From: Pimelobacter simplex
GTDB taxonomy: Bacteria; Actinomycetota; Actinomycetes; Propionibacteriales; Nocardioidaceae
Reading direction: 5' to 3'
NCBI GenBank assembly: GCA_016803235.1
Contig: JADCLI010000015.1
Location: 1 to 64,000, forward strand
DNA: 64,000 bases
The notes below the pieces were generated by a model, which was given only the letters and a program-made list of their open reading frames with translations, did not search any database and was not told the DNA's origin. Shown in pieces: positions 20,434 to 29,780 of this stretch. Positions within the stretch are counted from its first letter, which is position 1, and each line of letters begins with the position of its first letter. A program made the position numbers and the translations under genes.

Positions 20434-21510
20434 GTGTCCGAGACGAGTGCGCTCACCGGCCCGGTCGAGATCGTCGGGACCGGCCTGATCGGCACCTCGA
20501 TCGCGCTGGCCTGCCGTCGCGCGGGGCTCGAGGTGCTGCTCACCGACACCACGCCGGACCACGTACGGACCGCGACCGGCCTCGGCGCGGGCCGCGCGCG
20601 CACGACGGACGACGTCCCGCAGCTGGTCGTGGTCGCCGTACCTCCGGACGCGCTGGGCACCGTCATCAACCAGGTCCTCGACAGCGTGGGGCCGGACACG
20701 ATCGTGACCGACGTCGGCAGCGTCAAGGCCGGGCCGCTGGCCGCGGTCTCCGGGCACCCGGCGGTGAGCAGGTACGTCGGCAGCCACCCGATGGCCGGCA
20801 CCGAGCACTCCGGACCGCTCTCGGCCAACGCCGAACTCTTCGACGGCCGGCCGTGGGCGATCACGCCGGGTCCGGACGCCACCTCGGCCGCGACCCGGGT
20901 GGTCGAGGCACTCGCGGCGCTCTGCGGGGCGGTGCCCGTGCACCTGAGCCCGGTCGAGCACGACCGCGCGGTCGCCCGGACCTCCCACGTCCCGCACCTG
21001 ATGGCCTCGCTCGTCGCCGGCACCCTCGCGGGTGCCTCGGCCGAGCACCTCGCCCTGTCGGGCACCGGTGTGCGCGACGTCACCCGGGTCGCCGGCGGCG
21101 ACCCCCGCCTGTACAGCCAGATCATCGGCGGCAACGCGACCGCGGTCGCCGCTCTCCTCGCCGAGGTCCGCGACCGGCTCGACCTGGCCCTCGAGGCGGT
21201 CGCCGGTGGCGACCGGGTCGGGCTGGAGTCCTTGCTGGCCTACGGGCAGGCGGGGACCCGCGCGATCCCGGGCAAGCACGGCGCCGCGCCGCTGCCGATG
21301 GAGGCGGTCCGCGTGGCCCTGCCCGACCAGCCGGGCGGGCTCGCGCGGCTGTTCTCGGATGCCGGCGACAGCGGCGTCAACATCGAGGACGTGCGGATCG
21401 ACCACGACCCCGGCCGCCCCGTCGGGCAGGTCGAGCTCGACGTCGTCGTCGGTCGTGCGGAGGAGCTGCGGGCCGCTCTGGAGTCGAGGGGCTGGGTGAC
21501 CCACCGGTAA
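20434..21510 (+). CDS. tyrA: Prephenate dehydrogenase
   Basis: A 358-residue NAD(P)-dependent enzyme for tyrosine synthesis. The Rossmann start is VEIVGTGLIGTSIALACRRAG, the catalytic segment YVGSHPMAGTEHSGPLSA contains the conserved His and Ser, and a C-terminal ACT-like domain (VRVALPDQPGGLARLFSDAG) is likely to bind the feedback inhibitor tyrosine. GTG 20434 follows the VOC stop by 18 bp. It is the first gene of the tyrA-cmk-plsC-der run. Confidence 0.91.
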   Translation: MSETSALTGPVEIVGTGLIGTSIALACRRAGLEVLLTDTTPDHVRTATGLGAGRARTTDDVPQLVVVAVPPDALGTVINQVLDSVGPDTIVTDVGSVKAGPLAAVSGHPAVSRYVGSHPMAGTEHSGPLSANAELFDGRPWAITPGPDATSAATRVVEALAALCGAVPVHLSPVEHDRAVARTSHVPHLMASLVAGTLAGASAEHLALSGTGVRDVTRVAGGDPRLYSQIIGGNATAVAALLAEVRDRLDLALEAVAGGDRVGLESLLAYGQAGTRAIPGKHGAAPLPMEAVRVALPDQPGGLARLFSDAGDSGVNIEDVRIDHDPGRPVGQVELDVVVGRAEELRAALESRGWVTHR

Positions 21511-21520
21511 TGTGCCGCCC

Positions 21521-22186
21521 GTGAGTGTGCCGGTGAACGTGGTCGTAGCAGTTGACGGAACCTCCGGCTCGGGCAAGTCCAGCACCTGCCGCGCCGTGGC
21601 CGCCCGGCTGGGGCTGCGCTACCTCGACACCGGTGCGCAGTACCGCGCCCTCACCTGGTGGATGCTCGACCGGGGCGTGGACGTGCACGACGCGGCGGCG
21701 GTCGCCGAGCGCGCCGGTGAGCCGGTGCTCGTCTCCGGGACCGACCCGCTCGCGCCGACGATCACCGTCGACGGCCGCGACGTCTCCGTCGAGATCCGCA
21801 GCGACGAGGTCAACGCGGCGGTCTCGCCCGTCAGCGCGGTCCCCGAGGTGCGCACCCGGCTGGTCGAGCTCCAGCGCGAGCTGATCGGCGCCGGCGGCAT
21901 CGTCGTCGAGGGCCGTGACATCGGCTCCGTGGTGTGGCCGCAGGCCGAGCTCAAGGTCTACCTCACCGCCGACCCGGCCGCCCGGGCCGCCCGCCGGGCA
22001 CTGGAGAACGGCGGCGCCGACGTCGCCGCCACCCAGGAGTCCCTGCTGGCCCGCGACAAGATCGACTCCGGTCGCGCGGTGGCGCCACTCACCATGGCCG
22101 ACGGCGCGGTCCACGTGGACTCGACCGAGCTGACCCTCGACGAGGTCGTCGACGTCGTGGTGGGCATGGTGATGGAGCGCGTGTGA
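21521..22186 (+). CDS. cmk: Cytidylate kinase
   Basis: A 221-residue CMP/dCMP kinase. The P-loop is VAVDGTSGSGKSSTCRAVA, followed by LGLRYLDTGAQYRALTW; the GRDIGSVVWP substrate segment and the LID-like [14 protein letters not shown] region are present. GTG 21521 lies 10 nt after tyrA. The TGA overlaps the plsC GTG (GTGTGA), showing coupling. Same gene order as Rv1712-Rv1713 with an added acyltransferase between cmk and der. Confidence 0.94.
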   Translation: MSVPVNVVVAVDGTSGSGKSSTCRAVAARLGLRYLDTGAQYRALTWWMLDRGVDVHDAAAVAERAGEPVLVSGTDPLAPTITVDGRDVSVEIRSDEVNAAVSPVSAVPEVRTRLVELQRELIGAGGIVVEGRDIGSVVWPQAELKVYLTADPAARAARRALENGGADVAATQESLLARDKIDSGRAVAPLTMADGAVHVDSTELTLDEVVDVVVGMVMERV

Positions 22187-22899
22187 GCGCGCACACCCAG
22201 CGCCCGCGCAGCGACGCGGTCGCGATGCCCGCGCGCGGGCTGCTGGTCCGCGGACGCCGTACGTCGCGCTGGCTGATCCGGCGCCGGTACGACGTCCGCG
22301 TCCACCACCCCGAGCGGTTCCCGGCGCACGGGGCGGCCGTGGTGGCGGCCAACCACATCGGGTTCATCGACGGTCCGCTGATGGCGATCTTCGCGCCCCG
22401 GCCCGTGCACGCGCTGACCAAGCTCGAGATGTTCTCCGGTCCGCTGGGGGCGTTCCTGCGGGCGGCCGGGCAGATCCCCCTCGACCGCGACCACACCGAC
22501 CCGGCCGCGGTCCGGGTCGCGCTGCGGGTACTTCGCGAGGGGCACGCGGTGGGCGTCTTCCCGGAGGGCACCCGGGGACCGGGAGACCTCGAGCGCTTCC
22601 ACGGCGGGGCGGCGTACCTCGCCCTGGTGACGGGGGCGCCGGTCGTACCGCTGACCTTCCTGGGGTCGCGTGATCCCGGCGGTTCGAGTGGCTCGCTGCC
22701 CCACAAGGGGGCCCGGATCGACATCGTCGTGGGGGAGCCGTGCGCCGTCGATGCGGCTCCGTGGCCCCGGACGCGGGAGAATGTCCGTTCGACCTCGGCC
22801 GCGCTGCGCACCCACCTCCAGCAGCAGCTGGCCGAAGCCCTGGACGAGACGGGGCGGCGCCTGCCCGGACCGCTCCCGCAAGGAGAACGTGATGAGTGA
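22183..22899 (+). CDS. 1-acyl-sn-glycerol-3-phosphate acyltransferase (PlsC-like)
   Basis: A 238-residue membrane-associated acyltransferase. It has the catalytic NHx4D block [12 protein letters not shown], the GxxFxDR-type IPLDRDHTD, the glycerol-phosphate-binding [11 protein letters not shown] and the late VVPLTFLG block. It is expected to transfer acyl groups to lysophosphatidate in phospholipid synthesis. GTG 22183 overlaps the cmk stop and its end overlaps the der start by 8 nt, so all three are coupled. Confidence 0.88.
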   Translation: MSAHTQRPRSDAVAMPARGLLVRGRRTSRWLIRRRYDVRVHHPERFPAHGAAVVAANHIGFIDGPLMAIFAPRPVHALTKLEMFSGPLGAFLRAAGQIPLDRDHTDPAAVRVALRVLREGHAVGVFPEGTRGPGDLERFHGGAAYLALVTGAPVVPLTFLGSRDPGGSSGSLPHKGARIDIVVGEPCAVDAAPWPRTRENVRSTSAALRTHLQQQLAEALDETGRRLPGPLPQGERDE

Positions 22900-24232
22900 A
22901 GACACCCCGACCGGGGTGGTCCCGGTGCTGGCCGTCGTCGGTCGCCCGAACGTCGGCAAGTCGACCCTGGTGAACCGGATCCTCGGCCGCCGCGAGGCCG
23001 TCGTCGAGGACATCCCGGGCGTGACCCGTGACCGCGTGTCCTACGACGCCGAGTGGGCCGGCCGGGCGTTCACGCTGGTCGACACCGGCGGCTGGGACCC
23101 CGACGCGCGCGGCATGGCCGAGCGGATCAAGGTCCAGGCCGAGGTCGCCGTCACGCTCGCCGACGCGGTGCTCTTCGTCGTCGACGCGTCGGTCGGCATC
23201 ACCGACGCCGACGAGGCGGTCGTCCGGGTGCTGCGCAAGTCCGGCAAGCCGGTCGTCCTCGCCGCCAACAAGGTCGACGACGAGCGGGCCGAGGCGGAGG
23301 CTCACGGCCTGTGGAACCTCGGCCTCGGTGAGCCGTACCCCGTCTCCGCGCTCCACGGCCGCGGCTCGGGCGACCTGCTCGACGCCATCCTCGACGTGCT
23401 GCCCGAGGCGCCCGACCGGGTCGAGGAGGAGCTCGGGGGTCCCCGCCGGATCGCCATCGTCGGCCGGCCCAACGTCGGCAAGTCCTCGCTGCTCAACAAG
23501 CTCGCAGGGGAGGAGCGGGTGGTCGTCGACAACGTCGCCGGTACGACGGTCGACCCGGTCGACGAGCTGGTCGAGCTCGGTGGCCGCGAGTGGCGCTTCA
23601 TCGACACCGCCGGCATCCGCAAGCGCGTCAAGGAGGCCTCGGGCCACGAGTACTACGCGTGGTTGCGCACCTCGACCGCGATCGAGCGCGCCGAGGTGTG
23701 CGTGCTCGTCCTCGCCGGCAACGAGTCGATCGCCGAGCAGGACATGCGGATCCTGCAGGAGGTGCGCGAGGCCGGCAAGGCGCTCGTGATCGCCTTCAAC
23801 AAGTGGGACCTCGTCGACGCCGAGCGTCGCTACTACCTCGACCGCGAGATCGAGCGCGACCTGGTGCAGGTGCAGTGGGCACCGCGGATCAACATCACCG
23901 CGAAGACCGGCTGGCACATCGACCGGCTGGTGCCGGCGCTGGACCGCGCCATCGAGGGTTGGGAGACCCGGATCTCCACCGGGGCGCTCAACGCCTTCCT
24001 CGGGCGGATCGTCGCCGAGCACCCGCACCCGGTGCGCGGCGGCAAGCAGCCGAGGATCCTGTTCGGCAGCCAGGTGCAGAGCGCGCCGCCGGTGTTCAAG
24101 CTGTTCACCACCGGCAAGCTCGACCAGGGCTACGAGCGGTTCATCGAGCGCCGTCTGCGCGAGGAGTTCGGCTTCGTCGGCACGCCGATCGAGATCAAGG
24201 TGCAGCCGCGGGAGAAGCGCGGCCGCCGCTGA
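22892..24232 (+). CDS. der: Ribosome biogenesis GTPase Der (EngA)
   Basis: A 446-residue double GTPase for 50S subunit assembly. Two G1 loops of the form VGRPNVGKS(T/S) lie near residues 14-22 and 190-198, with matching GVTRDR and AGTTVDP switch motifs, DTGGW and DTAGIR, and AANKVD and FNKWDL specificity motifs. The C-terminal KH-like domain ends [21 protein letters not shown] 22892 has AAGGAGA at 22880-22886. Confidence 0.96.
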   Translation: MSEDTPTGVVPVLAVVGRPNVGKSTLVNRILGRREAVVEDIPGVTRDRVSYDAEWAGRAFTLVDTGGWDPDARGMAERIKVQAEVAVTLADAVLFVVDASVGITDADEAVVRVLRKSGKPVVLAANKVDDERAEAEAHGLWNLGLGEPYPVSALHGRGSGDLLDAILDVLPEAPDRVEEELGGPRRIAIVGRPNVGKSSLLNKLAGEERVVVDNVAGTTVDPVDELVELGGREWRFIDTAGIRKRVKEASGHEYYAWLRTSTAIERAEVCVLVLAGNESIAEQDMRILQEVREAGKALVIAFNKWDLVDAERRYYLDREIERDLVQVQWAPRINITAKTGWHIDRLVPALDRAIEGWETRISTGALNAFLGRIVAEHPHPVRGGKQPRILFGSQVQSAPPVFKLFTTGKLDQGYERFIERRLREEFGFVGTPIEIKVQPREKRGRR

Positions 24233-24246
24233 CCTGGGACTGGTCC

Positions 24247-24280
24247 GGCGCGGGCCCGGCATCTCGTCGGGGCCCGCGCC
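24247..24280. terminator. Bidirectional hairpin between der and fadA5
   Basis: An 11-bp perfect stem GGCGCGGGCCC (24247-24257) pairs with 24270-24280 over a 12-nt loop, in the 54-bp gap between two convergent genes. No long T run is present on either side, but a hairpin of this strength between convergent stops is most likely a shared terminator. Confidence 0.7.
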
Positions 24281-24286
24281 GTCTGG

Positions 24287-25525
<1,239 letters not shown>

Positions 25526-25571
25526 TCACGAAACCCTTTCGTATTGGCGCGATGCTTTGTACGGTGACTCT

Positions 25572-25585
25572 TAGAACGTGTTCCA
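25572..25585. promoter_or_regulatory. KstR operator, cyp125 side
   Basis: TAGAACGTGTTCCA fits TNNAACNNGTTNNA completely. It lies 35 bp upstream of the preferred cyp125 GTG. It is 100 bp (start to start) from the fadA5-side site, so each divergent gene appears to have its own operator. Confidence 0.83.
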
Positions 25586-25620
25586 CCCCCATGGTCGTCC
25601 AGAAGCGAAAGGTTCGTCGC

Positions 25621-26859
25621 GTGACCGAGCTCCTCATTCCGGAGGGATGGGATCCCACCGATCCCGACATCAACGAAGTGGCCCTGCCGCACGACGAGTT
25701 CCGTGCGCTGCGGGCCAACGAGCCGATCCGCTGGATCGAGCAGGTCCCCGAGGCGCGCGCCGGCTTCCTCGACACCGGCTACTGGGCGCTGACCCGGCAC
25801 GCAGAGGTCCGCCAGGTCTCCAAGGACAACGAGAACTGGTCGGCCATGGAGAACGGCGTGATCATCCGGTTCGCTCCGGACATGACCCGCGACCAGGTCG
25901 AGGTCCAGCGAGCGATGCTGATCCACCACGACCCGCCGGACCACACCAAGATGCGCGGCATCGTCTCCCGCGGCTTCACGCCGCGCGTGATCGCGGCCCT
26001 CAAGCAGGTCCTGGAGGAGCGCGCCCGCGAGATCGTCGCGCAGGCCGTCGCCAAGGGGTCCGGCGACTTCGTCGAGGACATCGCCGCCGAGCTGCCGCTG
26101 CAGGCGATCGCCGACTTCCTCGGCGTGCCGCAGGAGGACCGCAAGAAGCTCTTCGAGTGGTCGAACCAGATGATGGGCTACGACGACCCCGACATCGGCG
26201 CCGACCCGGCGGTCGCGTCCATGGAGATCCTCGTCTACTTCGACCAGCTCGCCAACGAGCGTCGCGCGAACCCGCAGGACGACATCGTCACCAAGCTGAT
26301 CAGTGTCGGCCTGGACGACGACCACGGTGCGCTGACCAACGACGAGTTCGGGTTCTTCGTGATCCTGCTGACGGTCGCGGGCAACGAGACGACACGCAAC
26401 GCGACCAGCCACGGCATGCACGCCTTCTTCGAGCACCCCGACCAGTGGGAGCTGTGGAAGAAGGAGCGCCCGGAGACGGCGATCGACGAGATCGTCCGTT
26501 GGGCGACGCCCGTCACCGTCTTCCAGCGCACCGCCAAGAAGGACACCGAGCTGGCCGGCCAGGCGATCAAGAAGGGCGACCGCGTCGCCATGTTCTACGC
26601 CTCCGCCAACTTCGACGAGACCGTCTTCGACGAGCCGTTCAAGTTCAACATCCTGCGCGAGAACAACCCGCACGTCGCCTTCGGCGGCCATGGGGCGCAC
26701 TACTGCCTCGGGGCGAACCTCGCGCGCCTGCAGATCAACCTGATCTTCAATGCGATCGCCGACCTCGCGCCCGACATCGAGCTCGTGGGCAAGCCGCGTC
26801 GCCTCCGCTCCGGCTGGCTCAACGCGATCAAGGAGATGCAGGTCAACTACAACAGGTAG
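25621..26859 (+). CDS. cyp125: Steroid C26-monooxygenase, cytochrome P450 CYP125
   Basis: A 412-residue soluble P450 that oxidises the terminal side-chain carbon of cholesterol or cholestenone. The I-helix motif is LLTVAGNETTRNATSHG, the K-helix ExxR is DEIVRWATPV, and the heme-ligand loop is FGGHGAHYCLGANLA with the Cys thiolate. The segments IIRFAPDMTRDQ and IHHDPPDHTKMRG are typical of CYP125 rather than CYP142. GTG 25621 has an AAAGG site at 25608-25612; ATG 25591, 5 nt after the operator, is an alternative. It is divergent from fadA5 with two KstR operators between them. Confidence 0.92.
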   Translation: MTELLIPEGWDPTDPDINEVALPHDEFRALRANEPIRWIEQVPEARAGFLDTGYWALTRHAEVRQVSKDNENWSAMENGVIIRFAPDMTRDQVEVQRAMLIHHDPPDHTKMRGIVSRGFTPRVIAALKQVLEERAREIVAQAVAKGSGDFVEDIAAELPLQAIADFLGVPQEDRKKLFEWSNQMMGYDDPDIGADPAVASMEILVYFDQLANERRANPQDDIVTKLISVGLDDDHGALTNDEFGFFVILLTVAGNETTRNATSHGMHAFFEHPDQWELWKKERPETAIDEIVRWATPVTVFQRTAKKDTELAGQAIKKGDRVAMFYASANFDETVFDEPFKFNILRENNPHVAFGGHGAHYCLGANLARLQINLIFNAIADLAPDIELVGKPRRLRSGWLNAIKEMQVNYNR

Positions 26860-26867
26860 CCGGCCTC

Positions 26868-26883
26868 TTCAGCGCACGTTCAG
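26868..26883 (+). promoter_or_regulatory. TTCAG direct repeats upstream of response regulator
   Basis: TTCAG at 26868-26872 and 26879-26883 are spaced 11 bp start to start, one helical turn, as in OmpR/PhoP-class binding sites. The same TTCAG repeat recurs upstream of the PepSY-like gene (28923-28948), suggesting the adjacent regulator binds both and autoregulates. Confidence 0.5.
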
Positions 26884-26913
26884 GGTGGCTCCGTGAGAAT
26901 GGAGCCACCCTGA
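26880..26913 (+). terminator. Hairpin after cyp125
   Basis: A 13-bp perfect stem (26880-26892 with 26901-26913; TCAGGGTGGCTCC arms) with an 8-nt loop lies between cyp125 and the response regulator. T content downstream is weak (GCTGTTCC). It probably ends cyp125 transcription, though the hairpin overlaps one TTCAG repeat, so a regulatory role is possible. Confidence 0.65.
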
Positions 26914-26934
26914 GCTGTTCCTCCCGGAGGTCGC

Positions 26935-27612
26935 ATGCGTGTCCTGGTCGTCGACGACGAGCGGCGCCTCGCCCGCACCCTGCAGGTCGGGCTCGGGGCC
27001 GAGGGCTTCGCGGTCGACCTCGCCCACGACGGGACCGACGGGCTGTGGCTGGCCCGCGAGAACCCGTACGACGCGATCGTGCTCGACCTGATGCTGCCCG
27101 GGATCAACGGCTACAAGGTCTGCGAGACGTTGCGCGCCGAGGGCAACTGGACCCCGATCCTGATGCTCACCGCCAAGGACGGGGAGTGGGACCAGGTCGA
27201 GGGGCTCGACACCGGGGCCGACGACTACCTGACCAAGCCGTTCTCGTTCCCGGTCCTCGTCGCACGGCTGCGCGCGGTCGCCCGGCGTGGCGCCACGGAG
27301 CGACCGACGGCCCTGGAGATCGGGGACCTCGTGGTGGACCCCGCCGCCCGGCGGGTGCGCCGGGGCGACGTCGAGATCGCCCTCACGGCGCGCGAGTTCG
27401 CGGTGCTGGCCTTCCTCGCGCGGCACAAGGGCGACGTGGTCTCCAAGCGCCAGATCCTCGACGCCGTCTGGGACGGCGACTTCGACGGCGACCCCAACAT
27501 CGTCGAGGTGTACGTGCGGCACCTGCGCAACAAGGTGGACCGGCCCTTCGGGCGTGAGGCGATCGAGACCCTCCGCGGCGCCGGCTACCGACTGGCGAGC
27601 GACGGAGGCTGA
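26935..27612 (+). CDS. OmpR-family response regulator
   Basis: A 225-residue two-component response regulator. The receiver has acidic DDE near the start (VVDDERRL), the phosphoacceptor Asp in AIVLDLMLPG (about residue 51), the Thr in MLTAKD and the Lys in LTKPFSFPVL. The C-terminal winged helix ends VEVYVRHLRNKVDRPFG. It is followed after 1 nt by its sensor kinase and then a PepSY-like secreted protein. TTCAG direct repeats upstream suggest self-regulation. Confidence 0.93.
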   Translation: MRVLVVDDERRLARTLQVGLGAEGFAVDLAHDGTDGLWLARENPYDAIVLDLMLPGINGYKVCETLRAEGNWTPILMLTAKDGEWDQVEGLDTGADDYLTKPFSFPVLVARLRAVARRGATERPTALEIGDLVVDPAARRVRRGDVEIALTAREFAVLAFLARHKGDVVSKRQILDAVWDGDFDGDPNIVEVYVRHLRNKVDRPFGREAIETLRGAGYRLASDGG

Positions 27613-27613
27613 C

Positions 27614-28915
27614 GTGCGCCTGCGTACGACGCTCTCGGCCGTCCTCGTCGTGGCGGTGGCCCTCGTCCTCGCCGCCGCGCTCCTGGTGCTGGCGGTGCGC
27701 TCCTCGTTGCGCGACGCGGCCGAGACCACGGCCGAGCAGCGCGCGAGCGACCTCGTGGCCCAGGTCGACGCGGGCGGTCTACCGGCCCCCGGGGAGGCCG
27801 ACGACGAGCCCGACGACGAGCCCGACGACGTCGTCTGGCAGGTCACCGACGCGGACGGGCGGGTCCTCGCAGCGGCCGCATCGCTGAGCGGCACCATCCC
27901 GCTCGACGACGGCGAGGCGGTCGCCCTGCGCGGCGGCGAGCACCGCTACCTCGTGGTCGCCGACGACACCGCGGGCGGCGGTGTGGTCGCGGTCGCCGTC
28001 TCGCTGGAGGATCTCGACGAGACGACCGCGGCGCTGGCGGTCCCGCTGCTCGTCGGCATCCCGCTGCTGCTGGTGGTCGTGGGCGCGACGACCTGGCTGG
28101 TCGTCGGGCGCGCGCTGCGCCCGGTGGAGCGGATCCGGACCGAGGTGGAGCGGATCAGCGGGACCAGCCTCGAGCGTCGCGTCCCGGTCCCGGCGGGCAA
28201 GGACGAGATCGGCCGGCTGGCCCGCACCATGAACCAGATGCTCGTCCGACTGCAGGAAGCCAGCGACCGGCAGCAGCAGTTCGTCTCGGACGCCTCCCAC
28301 GAGCTGCGGTCCCCGGTCGCGAGCCTGCGGCAGGCGGCGGAGGTCGCCCAGGCCCATCCCGGCGCGCTCTCCGAGGGCGAGCTGTCCGCGACGGTGCTGG
28401 AGGAGGCGGTGCGGATGCAGGTCCTCGTCGATCAGCTGCTCGTCCTGGCGCGGGCCGGCGAGGGCGCGTCCCGGATGCAGCGCGTCGACGTGGACCTCGA
28501 CGATCTCGCCCTGGCCCACGCCCGGCGCGGCGGGCGGCAGGGCCTGGTGATCGACACCAGCGGCGTCGGCCCGGGCCGGGTCCGGGGGGACGCCGTCGCG
28601 CTCGGCCAGGTCGTGCGCAACCTCGTCGACAACGCCGTGCGCCACGCTGCGGAGCGCGTGCTGCTGCGGGTCGAGCAGCGCCCCGACGGCGTCGTCCTGA
28701 CGGTGGAGGACGACGGCCCCGGCGTGCCGGTGGCCGAGCGGGAGCGGGTCTTCGAGCGGTTCCGCCGCCTCGACGACGCGCGCAGCCGAGACGCCGGCGG
28801 CAGCGGGCTCGGCCTGGCCATCGTGCGGGAGGTCGTGGCGGCCCACGGGGGCTCGGTGGCGCTGGACTCGTCGCCGCTCGGGGGTGCTCGACTCGTCGTC
28901 CGCCTGCCCTCCTGA
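27614..28915 (+). CDS. Sensor histidine kinase
   Basis: A 433-residue membrane kinase. TM1 (AVLVVAVALVLAAALLVLAV, residues about 9-28), a periplasmic sensor of about 110 residues with an acidic DDEPDDEPDDV stretch, TM2 (VPLLVGIPLLLVVVGATTWLV), HAMP (RALRPVERIRTEVERIS), the dimerisation His in VSDASHELRSPVASL, and N/G boxes NLVDNAVRHA, VEDDGPGVP and GSGLGLAIVREVV. GTG 27614 follows the regulator stop directly. The signal is unknown; the acidic loop suggests cations. Confidence 0.91.
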   Translation: MRLRTTLSAVLVVAVALVLAAALLVLAVRSSLRDAAETTAEQRASDLVAQVDAGGLPAPGEADDEPDDEPDDVVWQVTDADGRVLAAAASLSGTIPLDDGEAVALRGGEHRYLVVADDTAGGGVVAVAVSLEDLDETTAALAVPLLVGIPLLLVVVGATTWLVVGRALRPVERIRTEVERISGTSLERRVPVPAGKDEIGRLARTMNQMLVRLQEASDRQQQFVSDASHELRSPVASLRQAAEVAQAHPGALSEGELSATVLEEAVRMQVLVDQLLVLARAGEGASRMQRVDVDLDDLALAHARRGGRQGLVIDTSGVGPGRVRGDAVALGQVVRNLVDNAVRHAAERVLLRVEQRPDGVVLTVEDDGPGVPVAERERVFERFRRLDDARSRDAGGSGLGLAIVREVVAAHGGSVALDSSPLGGARLVVRLPS

Positions 28916-28922
28916 AGAGGCC

Positions 28923-28948
28923 TTCAGGACGATTCAGCGAGGGTTCAG
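28923..28948 (+). promoter_or_regulatory. Three TTCAG direct repeats upstream of PepSY-like gene
   Basis: TTCAG occurs at 28923-28927, 28933-28937 and 28944-28948 with start-to-start spacing of 10 and 11 bp. This fits a tandem response-regulator site on one DNA face. It lies about 55 bp before the start of the secreted protein gene, giving it its own probable promoter downstream of the kinase. Confidence 0.52.
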
Positions 28949-29001
28949 CGACCCGGTGCGAGAGTCGGAGCAGTACCTGTTCTCCGACCGAAGGAACCCT
29001 G

Positions 29002-29556
29002 ATGAACACCGCACGCCTGCGCAGCAAGCGCGTCCTCGTCCCTGCCGTCGCCGCCGTGGCCGCACTGGCCGTCGGAGGAACGGTGTGGGCGGCCAGCGCC
29101 GACGACGAGGTCGGCGGCGACGAGCGCGCCCGGGTCGCCGCCGCAGCCGAGAAGGCCGCCGGTGGCGGCGAGGCCGTCTCCGTCGAGACGAGCGACGACG
29201 CCGGCGAGGCCTACGAGGTCGAGGTCCGGCTGTCCGACGGGACCGAGGTCGACGTCACGCTCGACCAGGACCTGGCCGTGGTCGGCCAGGAGCACGACGA
29301 CAGCGACGACAGCGACGACGCCGACGACGAGGTCGACCGGGACGACGCCGACGACCGGGTGCTCTCCGCCGAGGAGCGCGCGTCGGTCGAGCAGGCGGCG
29401 CTCGACGCGGTCGGCGGCGGCACCCTGCTCGAGGCGAGCGTGAGCGACGACCCGGGCGTGGCCTACGAGGCCGACGTCCGCGACGGCCGGGGCGTCGAGT
29501 GGAGCGTCGACCTCGACGCGACCTTCGCCGTGGTCGCGAAGTCCGAGGACCGTTGA
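29002..29556 (+). CDS. Secreted PepSY-like protein with acidic linker
   Basis: A 184-residue exported protein. A signal peptide (RSKRVLVPAVAAVAALAVGGTVWA, about residues 8-31, given here as its hydrophobic core VPAVAAVAALAVGG) is followed by two PepSY-type repeats (AAEKAAGGGEAVSVE ... YEVEVRLSDGTEVDVTLD, and VEQAALDAVGGGTLLEA ... YEADVRDGRGVEWSVDLD). They are joined by a strongly acidic DDSDDSDDADDEVDRDDADD linker, which may bind cations. The position after a histidine kinase suggests it is the system's output or an accessory sensor. Confidence 0.85.
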   Translation: MNTARLRSKRVLVPAVAAVAALAVGGTVWAASADDEVGGDERARVAAAAEKAAGGGEAVSVETSDDAGEAYEVEVRLSDGTEVDVTLDQDLAVVGQEHDDSDDSDDADDEVDRDDADDRVLSAEERASVEQAALDAVGGGTLLEASVSDDPGVAYEADVRDGRGVEWSVDLDATFAVVAKSEDR

Positions 29557-29612
29557 GCCTGCCGATGCAGTAGCGTTGTCGGTGCAAGCAGGCCGACATC
29601 CAGGAGGTTGCG

Positions 29613-29765
29613 ATGAGCGACGTCAACGCCGAGCAGTTCCCCGGATTCTCCGAGAACCACTACCAGCACGGGATGCACTCCCTGGCCTGGATCTCGCTGT
29701 GGCTGATCGTGGGTCTGGGCGTCGCGTGCGGCATCTTCGGCTTCGTCTGGGGTCTCAGTCAGTGA
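29613..29765 (+). CDS. Small single-pass membrane protein
   Basis: A 50-residue protein starting at ATG 29613 after a clear CAGGAGG site at 29601-29607. A polar N-terminus with several His (SENHYQHGMHS) precedes one membrane helix (LAWISLWLIVGLGVACGIFGFVWGL). No family recognised. It is a genuine-looking gene by RBS, helix and stop position, and stands alone between the PepSY-like gene and the convergent ligase gene. Confidence 0.65.
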   Translation: MSDVNAEQFPGFSENHYQHGMHSLAWISLWLIVGLGVACGIFGFVWGLSQ

Positions 29766-29780
29766 TCGCGTCCGGCCTGG

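Noticed and set aside
18190..21585. A 1131-codon minus-strand open frame across scpB, rlu, araC, VOC and tyrA
   Set aside because: It is antisense to five recognisable genes. Long antisense frames are expected at this GC content.
25591..25621. ATG 25591 as the cyp125 start
   Set aside because: It is 5 nt from the KstR operator with no ribosome-binding site or -10 at leaderless spacing. GTG 25621 has an AAAGG site. Not excluded.
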